Origin: Corynebacterium confusum
Lineage (GTDB): Bacteria; Actinomycetota; Actinomycetes; Mycobacteriales; Mycobacteriaceae
Direction: 5' to 3'
DNA: 64,000 bases
Assembly (NCBI RefSeq): GCF_030408715.1
Contig: NZ_CP047202.1
Location: forward strand, 2,275,907-2,339,906
Position numbers and translations under genes: made by a program. Shown piece by piece: positions 34,135 to 43,098 of this stretch (the stretch's first letter is position 1; each line of letters begins with the position of its first letter). The notes below the pieces were generated by a model. That model was not told where the DNA came from. It worked only from the letters and a program-made list of their open reading frames with translations, and made no database searches.

Positions 34135-37100
34135 GTGCCCCGGCTGCCTACTAAACTTCGCCCCCACCTCGCCGGGTGGGGGCTTTTGGCGATCGCCGTC
34201 TTTGTCCTGCAGTTCGGACACAACACCCAGGTCGCGGCCGACACCAAGCACGACCTGCTGGCGAACCCGGCGGGTTTTCTGCGCGAGGCGCTGACCCCCT
34301 GGACGAATGTGTTTACCCTGGGTCAGCTGCAAAACCAGGCCTACGGTTACCTCTTCCCGCACGGGCTCTTCTTCCTAGCCGCCGATCCCCTGCCGGAGTG
34401 GGTGGCACTGCGGCTGTGGTGGCTGCTGGTGACCGGCGTGGGCTTTTCCGGGGCCTTCCTGCTGGCCCGGCGCGCCACCGACGCGGGCCCGGGTTGGTCC
34501 TTCGTCGCGGCGTTGACCTACGCGCTTTCCCCGCGCGTGCTGACCACGCTGACCACGATCTCCTCGGAGACCTGGCCGGTCATGCTGGCCCCCTGGGTCC
34601 TGGTGACCTGCCTCGTTCCGCGGTCGGCGCGCTGGCAGTGGGCGGCCGCGGTCATCCCGGTCGCGATGATGGGCGCGGTCAATGCCACCGCCACCCTGGC
34701 CGCCTGCGTGCCGGCGGCTGTGGTCTTGCTCTGCCAGCGGCGCTGGCGTTTCTTCGGCGCCTGGCTGGCCGGCTGCGCGCTGGTCAGCGCCTGGTGGATC
34801 GTCCCGCTGCTGGTGCTGGGGCGCTTTGCGGCGCCCTTTACGGAATTCATCGAGTCGGCATTCGTCACCACGCGCTGGCTCAACCTGGCCGAGATCCTGC
34901 GCGGAACGACCAGCTGGTCCCCTTTCGTGGACACCGAGCGCACCGCCGGCGTACTGCTGGTGGCCGAACCCGTCTTCGTCCTGGCGACCGTGGCCGTGGC
35001 CGCCGCCGGGCTGGTGGGACTGTGCCGCCTGCCGCGGACGTGGTCGGTGGTGCTGATAGTGGGCATCGCGGTGCTGGGTACCAGCCTGCCGGCTTACCGG
35101 GAGCTACTCGACGGACCGCTGGCCGCGCTGCGCAACCTGCACAAATTCGATCCGCTGGTCCGCCTGCCGCTGGTGCTCGGCCTGGCGCAGCTGGGCGCGC
35201 GCCTCGGCTGGCCGCGGACGTTGCGCCCCGACCGCCGGCAGACCGCCGGGCTGCTGCTGGCCGTGGTGGTGGCGGCCAACGCGTTCCCGGCCCTGTCCGG
35301 GCGCCTGCTCCCGCGCGGGGCCTACGAGGAGGTGCCAAGCTACTGGACCGCTGCCACTGATTTTCTGAACGAACACGCCGCCGGCACCCGCACGCTCATC
35401 TACCCGCCCGCGTCCTTTGCCCGGCAGGACTGGGGCTGGACTCGCGACGAACCGGCGCAGCCGCTGCTTGAAGTCCCCTGGGCCGTCCGCGACGCCATCC
35501 CGCTTATCCCACCGGAGGCCATCCGCGGCTTGGACGGGATTACCGCGGCCTTAGAGCACGACCCGGACGCGGGTGCGAAGGCCCTGCAGCGCCTGGGCAT
35601 CGGCGCGGTGCTGCTGCGCCACGACCTGGACGAGCCGGCGGGCGGGGCTAGCTCGGTGCGCGCGGAAGACCTGCCGGGCACAATCCACACCTTCGGCGAG
35701 GTGGACGTGGTGCTGCTCGACCCGCAGCAGGACCTGCAGGTGGCTAGCGCTGCCCCCGTGCGCGTGGCCGGCGGCGGCGAGGTCCTCGCCCTGCTGGACA
35801 TGGTGGACGCGCCCGGCGCGCGCGAGCTCGTGGACGCGGACGCCGACATCGTGACCGATACCCCGCTGCTGGTGGACCGCAACTACGGCACGCTAGACGG
35901 CCCGGTCTCTGCGCCGCTGGCCGAAGGCGATAGGCCCCGGATCCATAACCGGCTGCGCGACTACCCCTCGGCAGGACAAACGGTGGCGGTCGAAGAACAC
36001 GGCGGCCGCGTGGTGGCGGAGTCCTCGGCCGCCGATGCCGACTCCTTCGGCGGCGCCGATCCCGCCCGCTCCGTCACCGCCGCGGTCGACGGGCAGGACG
36101 ACACCGCCTGGTGGCCGGCCCCGGGACAGACCGGCTGGCTGGAGCTCCAGGCCCCGCAGGGCGAGGCCTTCGCCTCCCCGGTTCTCAGGCTCACCGCCAC
36201 CGACGACACCCGCGCGACCGTCTCGTCCGGATCCGCCTCCGTCGAGGTGGAGCTTAGCGCCGGCGAAGAGTCCACGGTGCGCGTGCCCGGCGGCGACAGC
36301 GCCGCGGTGCGCATCACCCCGCACGAGCGCGTCGGCATCACCGCCGCCGAGGTCGCCGGCCACCCCATCGAACGCGTCGTGACGGTGCCGGATACCTCAC
36401 CCGACGTGGAGGCCTTCTTCTTCCAGCGGCTGACCGTGGACACGGGTACTATCATCCGGGACTTCACCGCGCCACGAGACATGGAGCTTCCCCTGCGCGC
36501 AGGCGCTGAATCCGACGCCGACGAAGACGCTGCGGCGCCGGGGGTGCGCATCGACGGCCGCGACTACCGCCCGGGCGAGACGGTGCGGCTGCCGGCCGGC
36601 CCGCACCGGCTGGAAACAGCGGCAGCCTGGGTCCAACTGGGCGAGCTGCCGCGCACTCCCCTAGAACCCACCGGGGAGGCTATCGCCCCGGCAGACCACG
36701 AGCGCCTGCTGATTACCGGGCGCGCGTACAACTCCGGGCTCAACGGCTGGCTGGACGATACCCCACTGCAGCCCCGGCAGGTGGACGCGGCCACCCAGGC
36801 TTTTGTCATTCCGGCGGGCGCGAGCGGCACCTTCCGCATGACCTTCGCGGCAACCGGCGCGTACCAGGCCGGCCTTCTCGGCGGCGGGGCGCTGGGGCTA
36901 CTGACGGTTATCGTCTGCGCGGTGATCTGTTGGCGCCGGCGCGGCGAGCACGTGCCGCGCTCTTTCCCGGAGCCGCCCCGGGCGCTGTGCCTAGTACTGG
37001 CCGCGGGCGGGCTCGTGCTGGTGGGCTGGCTGGCCCTGCTGGCAGGGATAGCGGCGTTCGCGGCGGTGCGCTGGACGACGTTGCCGGCCCCGGCCTTGTC

Positions 37101-37290
37101 CGCCGCGCTGCTGGCGGCCGCCGGGGCAATGCTGGCCCGCGCGCCCTGGCCGAGTGCGGGCTATGCCGGCGATTCGATGCTGGTCACCGTCCTGTGCGCC
37201 GGGGCGGTCGCGTGCGTGTTCGCCGCTACTTCCCGGACCGGCCACAGCGCCCGCACCACGCGCGCGCCGGGGCGTTCCACCCATTCGTAG
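34135..37290 (+). CDS. aftD: AftD-type alpha-arabinofuranosyltransferase (GT-C)
   Basis: 1051 aa with a GTG start. The N-terminal half is a GT-C membrane domain with about ten helices and the acidic loop motif DTKHDL (36-41) before the second helix, as in decaprenyl-phospho-arabinose-dependent transferases. The second half is extracytoplasmic (carbohydrate-binding-like beta domains, about 550-900), followed by three helices at about 905-1040. The family adds arabinofuranose to arabinogalactan and lipoarabinomannan. It is shorter than the ~1400-residue mycobacterial protein. The last 130 bp overlap the convergent acyltransferase gene. Confidence 0.87.
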   Translation: MPRLPTKLRPHLAGWGLLAIAVFVLQFGHNTQVAADTKHDLLANPAGFLREALTPWTNVFTLGQLQNQAYGYLFPHGLFFLAADPLPEWVALRLWWLLVTGVGFSGAFLLARRATDAGPGWSFVAALTYALSPRVLTTLTTISSETWPVMLAPWVLVTCLVPRSARWQWAAAVIPVAMMGAVNATATLAACVPAAVVLLCQRRWRFFGAWLAGCALVSAWWIVPLLVLGRFAAPFTEFIESAFVTTRWLNLAEILRGTTSWSPFVDTERTAGVLLVAEPVFVLATVAVAAAGLVGLCRLPRTWSVVLIVGIAVLGTSLPAYRELLDGPLAALRNLHKFDPLVRLPLVLGLAQLGARLGWPRTLRPDRRQTAGLLLAVVVAANAFPALSGRLLPRGAYEEVPSYWTAATDFLNEHAAGTRTLIYPPASFARQDWGWTRDEPAQPLLEVPWAVRDAIPLIPPEAIRGLDGITAALEHDPDAGAKALQRLGIGAVLLRHDLDEPAGGASSVRAEDLPGTIHTFGEVDVVLLDPQQDLQVASAAPVRVAGGGEVLALLDMVDAPGARELVDADADIVTDTPLLVDRNYGTLDGPVSAPLAEGDRPRIHNRLRDYPSAGQTVAVEEHGGRVVAESSAADADSFGGADPARSVTAAVDGQDDTAWWPAPGQTGWLELQAPQGEAFASPVLRLTATDDTRATVSSGSASVEVELSAGEESTVRVPGGDSAAVRITPHERVGITAAEVAGHPIERVVTVPDTSPDVEAFFFQRLTVDTGTIIRDFTAPRDMELPLRAGAESDADEDAAAPGVRIDGRDYRPGETVRLPAGPHRLETAAAWVQLGELPRTPLEPTGEAIAPADHERLLITGRAYNSGLNGWLDDTPLQPRQVDAATQAFVIPAGASGTFRMTFAATGAYQAGLLGGGALGLLTVIVCAVICWRRRGEHVPRSFPEPPRALCLVLAAGGLVLVGWLALLAGIAAFAAVRWTTLPAPALSAALLAAAGAMLARAPWPSAGYAGDSMLVTVLCAGAVACVFAATSRTGHSARTTRAPGRSTHS

Positions 37291-38366
37291 CCGGCGGCGC
37301 TGACCACTACCGTGCCGGCCACCGTGGCCAGCCACACGAGGACGAAGTTTATGGCCCCGCCGCTAAACAGGTCGATTCCCATCAGCGGGAAGACCAGGTC
37401 CAGCACCGCCACGTGCCAGAGGAAGATGCCATAAGACCAGACCCCGGCCGCCTGCAGGGGCGCGGATTCCAGCACTTTCGAGCGCGGCGCGAAGACGAAG
37501 GGCAGCACCACGCAGGCGGCGAAGGCCCCGCCGACCAGGATGCGGCAGGCGAACTCGTCCGGGTCCGGGTGGATCAGCCCGCGCGGGCCGAACCACTCCC
37601 GGCTGGCCAGCCAGATGCCCCCGGCGGCTAGGCCCAGCCACAGCCAGCGCCACCTGGCGGCTCGCTGGACCCAAGCCGGCACGCGGCCTTCGGCCTCGGC
37701 GGCCAGCATGCCCACGGCAAACCACAGGGTATAGGCCGGCGGCCAGATCTGGGTATTAATCCCGTCCGGATCCGCGTTCGCCACGAAGGGCAGCCACGCC
37801 CAGCCCAGGCTCACCGCGGCCCAGGCCGCAATCACCAGGCAGCGCACCCGGCGCCCGCCCGGGAGGAGATCGGCGGCGATGGCCAGCAGGGGCATCGTTA
37901 AGTAGAAGGCGATCTCCACGCACAACGACCACAGGTGGGTCAGCCCGGGGGCCAGCCCCTCCGGCCAGAAGATCTGGGTCGAGGTGAGGTTGGCTACAAC
38001 CTGCTGGAGGCTCACCCCGGCAGCCGAGGGCAGGAAGGCCAAGACCGCGATCACGCAGGCCAGGTAAGCCGGCACGATGCGGGCGGTGCGGCTGCGGTAG
38101 TAGCGCGACCAGCCGCGGGCGGCGTAGCGCTCCCGCCGGCGCCACAGAACGAAGGCGCTGAGCGCGAAGAAGACCGCCACGAAATAATCAAAGCGCTCGG
38201 CCCAGCCCCAGCCGGTGCCGGTCTGGAAGCTGACGTGGGTGACGATGATGCCCAGCGACGCGACCGCCCGCAGACCGTCTAGGGCGTCGAGCCGCTGCGG
38301 TAAGGTGTTATGCACGCCGGTGTGGGGCGCGGCGGGCTGGCGGTGCTTCGCGTGAGCGTGCGGCAC
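37161..38366 (-). CDS. tmaT: Membrane acyltransferase 3 family, probable TMCM acetyltransferase (TmaT)
   Basis: 401 aa with about ten hydrophobic segments. The family motif RLDALDGLRAVASLGIIVTHV carries the conserved R..DGLR and catalytic-type His; YRSRTARIVPAY and THLWSLCVEIAFYL are also conserved. In C. glutamicum a protein of this family encoded near cmpL1 acetylates trehalose monocorynomycolate before MmpL transport (Yamaryo-Botte and colleagues, from memory); cmpL1 is 8 kb away here. Orthologue by position of Rv0228. Substrate is inferred from context. Confidence 0.8.
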   Translation of the reverse strand: MPHAHAKHRQPAAPHTGVHNTLPQRLDALDGLRAVASLGIIVTHVSFQTGTGWGWAERFDYFVAVFFALSAFVLWRRRERYAARGWSRYYRSRTARIVPAYLACVIAVLAFLPSAAGVSLQQVVANLTSTQIFWPEGLAPGLTHLWSLCVEIAFYLTMPLLAIAADLLPGGRRVRCLVIAAWAAVSLGWAWLPFVANADPDGINTQIWPPAYTLWFAVGMLAAEAEGRVPAWVQRAARWRWLWLGLAAGGIWLASREWFGPRGLIHPDPDEFACRILVGGAFAACVVLPFVFAPRSKVLESAPLQAAGVWSYGIFLWHVAVLDLVFPLMGIDLFSGGAINFVLVWLATVAGTVVVSAAGYEWVERPGARVVRALWPVREVAANTHATAPAHRTVTSIESPA

Positions 38367-38467
38367 GCTGCCTCCTTCCCTCGCCGGGGCATGTTCGCTT
38401 GGGGTTTAACCGCAAGCGTCCGTGCAACCAGAACCTGTAACTTTCCGTGATTGGACATGATACTGCA

Positions 38468-39640
38468 ATGAAGCGCTTCCTCCGGCTCCGCGGCCGCTTG
38501 TTCTGGACCGTGGTGGCGGCAGCCTGCGCGCTCATTATCGGCGCGGTGGTCCCCGCGATGTATGAGAACCAGACGCGCCAGCTCTCCCGCGACATCGACT
38601 ACCAGGTAACGGCCACCTCCCCAGAGTCGATGGTGCTGGACTACCAGGCCTTCCGCGCCGGGAAGCCGAACTCGCAGCGCGCCGCCGGCCCCGCGTGCGA
38701 GCCGGCAAAGCTGGCCAACGGCCAGACGCAGTACCCGCTGGCCTGCTTCATCCGCGACGTACCAATGGAGGTCGAGCGCCACACCCAGACCGGCAAGGCG
38801 GACGACTCCACGCTGGCCAGCTCCGAATCCGAGGTCACCACCCTCATCAACGACCACCTGGCCGCGCGCGTGAGCGAGTCCTCGGTGCTGAACCGGGAGT
38901 CGACCTTCCCGGCCTCCGGGCTCTCGACCGCGCTGACGCTGTCGCTGGGCGAGGGCGGCGACGAGATCACGGACCCCGGCTTCGAGCGCGACGGGCTGCA
39001 GTACTTCTTCCCCGCCGACACCGAACAGCGCTCCTACCCTCTCTACGACCCGCTCCTGCACGGCTCGGAGCCGCTGGACTTCTCCGGCACCGAGAAGGTA
39101 GACGGCATCCCCACCTACACCTTCCAGCAAGACCTGCACGGCCGTGAGCTCGACCCGGAGGTGAAAAAGCTGCTCTTTTCCTCCCTCGCCGGCGCGAGCG
39201 CGGACGCGGAAGAGGCCACCGAGGTCGTCGGACCGGCGGGGAACTTCTATTCGCAGGCCGACATGGAGCGCTTCGCCTACCAGCCGGAGGACACGGTCGT
39301 GCTGGAGCCGTATTACTCGGTCAGCCGCACGGTCTGGGTCGAATCCACCACGGGCACCATCGTTAACGCCGTGACCCACGTGGACATCAGCTTTGCGACC
39401 TCCCCGCAGGAGGCCGCCCAGCTCGACGCCACCGACCCGGCGCGCGAGCGGGCGGTGGTCAACGCGCGCCTCGAGTGGAGCCCGGACAGCCAGCAGCGTG
39501 CCCTGGACGCAGTCGCCAGCACGGTCAACATGACCAAGGCGATGTCGATTCTCGGCTGGGGCGGTAAGGCCCTGGGCGTGGTCCTGCTCATCATTGCCGC
39601 GCGGATGTACATGCGCCGCCGCGCCGGCGAGGCGAACTAA
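38468..39640 (+). CDS. DUF3068 (PorA-family-like) envelope protein
   Basis: 390 aa from the ATG at 38468 (MKRFLRLRGR); the GTG at 38447 is possible but lacks support. An N-terminal membrane segment (residues about 12-34) is followed by a large extracytoplasmic domain with FFPADTEQRSYPLYDPLL and a C-terminal membrane segment near 365-382 (GWGGKALGVVLLIIAARMY). The family is restricted to mycolata; Rv0227c is the equivalent. No enzyme motif is visible. It is 18 bp ahead of the next membrane-protein gene, likely one operon. Confidence 0.83.
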   Translation: MKRFLRLRGRLFWTVVAAACALIIGAVVPAMYENQTRQLSRDIDYQVTATSPESMVLDYQAFRAGKPNSQRAAGPACEPAKLANGQTQYPLACFIRDVPMEVERHTQTGKADDSTLASSESEVTTLINDHLAARVSESSVLNRESTFPASGLSTALTLSLGEGGDEITDPGFERDGLQYFFPADTEQRSYPLYDPLLHGSEPLDFSGTEKVDGIPTYTFQQDLHGRELDPEVKKLLFSSLAGASADAEEATEVVGPAGNFYSQADMERFAYQPEDTVVLEPYYSVSRTVWVESTTGTIVNAVTHVDISFATSPQEAAQLDATDPARERAVVNARLEWSPDSQQRALDAVASTVNMTKAMSILGWGGKALGVVLLIIAARMYMRRRAGEAN

Positions 39641-39658
39641 CCAGCCACAGGTCCGCCC

Positions 39659-41248
39659 ATGCCGCGCCTTCTTCCCGCCAGCCGCCCCGCCGCGGTGAAC
39701 GCGGCCTGCTTGGTCGCGGTCGCCGCCGCGTGCATCGCCGGCGTTACCTGGCCTTTTGTCCTGCCGGGCGAACTTGTCTGGCGGGACATGGTCGTGCCCT
39801 CGGACATGGCGTTCAGCCCCGCCAATTTCGGCGGCGGGGACCTGCCCGCCCGGGCTGCTCCCCAGGACGGACTGCTCGCCCTGGTCGCCCAGCTCATGCC
39901 GGCGCACTGGCTCGTGCGCGCGCTGGTCATCGGCTCGGCAGTCGCCGCAGCCTGGGGCGGGTGGCGGCTGACCAGGTTGTGCGCGCCGGCGGCAGGACAA
40001 TCTTCGGAACCTACGGTGGACCGGCGCCTACTGGGCCCGGCCGCGGCCATCGCCTTGTGCGTGGCCAACCCCTTGGTGGTCGAGCGGCTCTTGCAGGGCC
40101 AGTGGTCCATCGCGGTGGCCGTCTGGCTGGGACCTGCCATCGCGGCGGCGGGCCTGGCGGGGCGGCGGCCCGGGCAGTGGGCGGCCATGTTCGTCTCCTC
40201 GCTGACGCCGACCGGCGCGCTGTTGGGCGCGCTGACGGGCATCGCCACCACGCGGCGGCGGCTAGCCACGGCCTGCTACGGCCTGGCGCTGTGCCTGCCA
40301 TGGGCCCTGCCCGGGCTGTTAGGGGTCGTGCGTGGCACCGCGCCGGGGATGGATGCGGCCGCCGCCGTGGCGGCCTTCGCGCCGCGCGCTGAGGCCCACG
40401 CCGGGCTGCTGGTCACCGTGCTCGGTCTGGGCGGCATTTGGAACGCGGACGCCGTGCCCGCCTCCCGCCAGGCCGGTTTCGCCCTTGTCGGCGTGCTGCT
40501 TATCGCCGTGGTGGCGATCGGCTGGACCCGGTTTTTCGGTGCGGGCCGGGGTGCGGGCTCGGAGCGCTGGCCGGCCGGCGCCGGGGCGCTGCTTGGCCTG
40601 GCTGCGCTCGGGCTGGGCGGGGTTCTGCTGGCTGCGGTATTCCCCGGCGCGCTGGCCTGGGTCGTGGACACGGTGCCGGGCGGCGCGCTACTGCGCGATA
40701 GCCAGAAATTCCTGGCCCTGGCCGTGCCCGCCTACGCGGTGGGCCTGGGCGCGGTGCGCGGCCCGAGTGCAGCGGCCGGGCTCGTGGCCGTAGCCCTCTT
40801 GGTTCCCGATGCCGCCCGGGCGGTGGCGCCGCTGCAGCCGCGGCCGGCGGGCACGGACAGCGCCCTGGTCCACCAGCTGGGTGGCCGGGACGCCCTCTTC
40901 GTCGACCGGCCGGAGCTGGTGGAGGTCCCCGGCGGCGTGGCCGTGGACCCGTATTCCAAGGTCGCGGCGAAGGTCCAATCCGGCGCCTTGCACGTCGACG
41001 GCGCAGTCGTGGACTACCCGGCGCCGCGCTGGGTGGCCGCCCAGCGCGCGTGGCAGGATCGGGACCTGCGGGGCCTGGAACACCTCGGCGTGGGCGCGGT
41101 CGTCGAGGACAGCCAGATCGTCGCCGAGACCGGCGCCGGCCCGCAGCCGCGGCCCTGGGGCCTGGTCGTGGCCTGGCTATTGACCCCGCTGGCGGCCGGG
41201 CTTATCGCGCGCTGGTTTTCCCGGTCACGCGCGCGAGCAAATCTATAA
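39659..41248 (+). CDS. Polytopic membrane protein of unknown function (Rv0226c-like)
   Basis: 529 aa with roughly ten to twelve hydrophobic segments. An acidic loop after helix one (LPGELVWRDMVVPSDM) is reminiscent of GT-C transferases, and an extracytoplasmic C-terminal piece (about 400-500) precedes a last helix and the basic end SRSRARANL. I recognise it mainly by position: DUF3068 gene before, GT4 gene after, as in mycobacteria. A polyprenyl-sugar transferase or flippase role would fit but is speculative. The last 47 bp overlap the convergent GT4 gene. Confidence 0.75.
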   Translation: MPRLLPASRPAAVNAACLVAVAAACIAGVTWPFVLPGELVWRDMVVPSDMAFSPANFGGGDLPARAAPQDGLLALVAQLMPAHWLVRALVIGSAVAAAWGGWRLTRLCAPAAGQSSEPTVDRRLLGPAAAIALCVANPLVVERLLQGQWSIAVAVWLGPAIAAAGLAGRRPGQWAAMFVSSLTPTGALLGALTGIATTRRRLATACYGLALCLPWALPGLLGVVRGTAPGMDAAAAVAAFAPRAEAHAGLLVTVLGLGGIWNADAVPASRQAGFALVGVLLIAVVAIGWTRFFGAGRGAGSERWPAGAGALLGLAALGLGGVLLAAVFPGALAWVVDTVPGGALLRDSQKFLALAVPAYAVGLGAVRGPSAAAGLVAVALLVPDAARAVAPLQPRPAGTDSALVHQLGGRDALFVDRPELVEVPGGVAVDPYSKVAAKVQSGALHVDGAVVDYPAPRWVAAQRAWQDRDLRGLEHLGVGAVVEDSQIVAETGAGPQPRPWGLVVAWLLTPLAAGLIARWFSRSRARANL

Positions 41249-42305
41249 ACCGGCGGCCGGTGGTCTCCCAGGAAAACTGGTCGGCGAATTCCTGCGCCCC
41301 GGCGCCGAGGCGGTCGCGCTCGGCCGGGTCGGCGATAAGCTCGCGAGTGGCCTCGAGGAGCTGCGCCGGGGTCTCCACCAGCCGGCCGGTGACCTGATCG
41401 TGGACGCTGTCGCGCAGACCAAAGGAATACCCCACTGTGGGCACCCTATGTTGGGCCGCCTCCATGACTGCTAGTCCCCATCCTTCCTTGCGGGAGGGCA
41501 TGAGGTGCAGGTCCGCCTGGGCCAGCAGGGCGTGCTTGTAGTCCTCGGTGACCTGGCCGCGGAAACGCACGCGCTCGCCCAGCCCCAGCTTTTCGGCGTA
41601 CTCGCGCAGGCTGTGTTCCCACCAGCCGGAGCCGATTATGTCCAAGACCGCCTCCGGGATCTGCGCGACGGTGTCCATGGCGTGCTCGATCTGCTTGTGC
41701 GGCACCAGGCGCGACAGGGTCACCAGGTGGATGGCGGCCTCGCGCCCCAGGCGCGGCACGTGCGGCGGGATGGGGTCCACGCCGTTTTCGATGATCTCGG
41801 CCCCCTGCACGCCCAGGGTCTCCAAGTCCTGGCGGGAGGCCGGCGAGACGGTCACGTACGGCGCGCCGCGGTAGACCGCAGGCGCCACGCGGGACTCCAA
41901 CCACCAGCCCAGGCGGGCCAGCACCGGGCCGGCCACGGGCCACTGCTCCTTGTGGAGGTGGTGGGTCAAAAGGACCGTCGGCACTCCGGCGACGGGGCGG
42001 GCGAAAAACGGGATGCCGTTTTGGGTATCCACCGCCACGTCGATGTCGCGCAGCGGGCCCAGCCCCACCCGGCCGGCCAGGATGGCGGCCAGGGCATAAG
42101 GGTAGACGCTGTACTTGCCGCCCACGCGCCAGTAGTTAACGCCGTCGCGTTTGTCGTGGCGGGCGCCGTTCATGTGCTGGGAGGTCCAGTAGATGACCTG
42201 GTGGCCGTGGGCGACGAGGTATTCGCCGACCCGCTCCAGGTAGCGTTCGGAGCCGCCGCCCTGGGGGTGGGTGGAATCGCGCCAACAGAGTAGAAGTATT
42301 TTCAT
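41202..42305 (-). CDS. GT4-family glycosyltransferase (Rv0225-like)
   Basis: 367 aa, GT-B fold. The N-terminal donor loop is HPQGGGSERYLERVGEYL, the C-terminal domain has LVTLSRLVPHKQIEHAMD, and the nucleotide-sugar motif is MPSRKEGWGLAVMEAAQHRVP (E-x7-E type). It is a cytoplasmic retaining transferase using a nucleotide-sugar, probably in lipoglycan or glycolipid synthesis. It is divergent from the methyltransferase gene with only 17 bp between the start codons, so the two promoters must overlap the coding ends. Confidence 0.88.
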   Translation of the reverse strand: MKILLLCWRDSTHPQGGGSERYLERVGEYLVAHGHQVIYWTSQHMNGARHDKRDGVNYWRVGGKYSVYPYALAAILAGRVGLGPLRDIDVAVDTQNGIPFFARPVAGVPTVLLTHHLHKEQWPVAGPVLARLGWWLESRVAPAVYRGAPYVTVSPASRQDLETLGVQGAEIIENGVDPIPPHVPRLGREAAIHLVTLSRLVPHKQIEHAMDTVAQIPEAVLDIIGSGWWEHSLREYAEKLGLGERVRFRGQVTEDYKHALLAQADLHLMPSRKEGWGLAVMEAAQHRVPTVGYSFGLRDSVHDQVTGRLVETPAQLLEATRELIADPAERDRLGAGAQEFADQFSWETTGRRFIDLLARVTGKTSAR

Positions 42306-42322
42306 GTCGAGCTACTAGCCTA

Positions 42323-43093
42323 GTGGCTATGCGCTACACCCGAGCCCTGGCCACGCTGAGGAGATCCTGGCAACTCCTGCGGGCCTTCCCGCAGGAGCAG
42401 ACCAACCCCGCCGCCTTTTACGGCCCCCTGGCCAAGGACACCGCCGAGCTCATCGGGCGGCTGGCTCACGATGCTGGACTCGCCCTCCGCGACTCCTTAG
42501 TCCTCGACGTCGGCGGCGGCCCGGGCTATTTCGCCGCCGCCTTCGACCGCCGCGGTGCCCGGTACATCGGACTGGAGCCCAACGCCGGGGAGATGTCCGC
42601 GGCGGGTATCACGCTGGCCAACAGCGTGCGCGGCGACGGCACCCGGATGCCCTTTGCCGACGGGACCTTCGACGTGGTGTATTCCTCCAACGTGGCCGAG
42701 CACGTACCGGACCGGGAAGCACTGGCCGAGGAGATGCTGCGCGTGACCCGCCCCGGCGGCCTAGTGGTGCTCAGCTACACCGTGTGGCTGGGCCCTTTCG
42801 GCGGGCACGAGACCGGCCTGTGGCAGCACTACGTGGGCGGGGCCTTTGCCCGGGATTACTACACCCGCCGGCACGGCCACCCGCCCAAGAACGTCTTCGG
42901 CACCTCGCTCTTCGCGGTCAGCTGCGCGCGCGGGCTGCGGTGGGCCGAAAACGCGCAAAAGCGCGGGGACGCCGAGCTGTTGTTGGCGTTCCCGCGCTAC
43001 CACCCGCGGTGGGCGTGGTGGCTGACCCGCGTTCCCGGGTTGCGGGAGTTTCTAGTCAGCAACCTGGTGCTGGTGCTACGCGCCAGCACCTAG
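42323..43093 (+). CDS. Class I SAM-dependent methyltransferase (Rv0224c-like)
   Basis: 256 aa from the GTG at 42323; the ATG at 42329 (MRYTRALATLRRSW) is an alternative. SAM motif I is SLVLDVGGGPGYFAAAFD, motif II is YIGLEPNAGEM, then FDVVYSSNVAEHVPD and the RPGGLVVLSY strand. The substrate is unknown; the invariant pairing with the GT4 gene in mycolata suggests methylation of a sugar or glycolipid made by its neighbour. It converges on pckG with 5 bp between stops. Confidence 0.87.
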   Translation: MAMRYTRALATLRRSWQLLRAFPQEQTNPAAFYGPLAKDTAELIGRLAHDAGLALRDSLVLDVGGGPGYFAAAFDRRGARYIGLEPNAGEMSAAGITLANSVRGDGTRMPFADGTFDVVYSSNVAEHVPDREALAEEMLRVTRPGGLVVLSYTVWLGPFGGHETGLWQHYVGGAFARDYYTRRHGHPPKNVFGTSLFAVSCARGLRWAENAQKRGDAELLLAFPRYHPRWAWWLTRVPGLREFLVSNLVLVLRAST

Positions 43094-43098
43094 AACCT

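Noticed and set aside
38279..40000. A 573-residue minus-strand frame across the DUF3068 gene
   Set aside because: Low-complexity Arg/Gly/Ala translation; the DUF3068 and Rv0226c-like genes on the plus strand explain the sequence.
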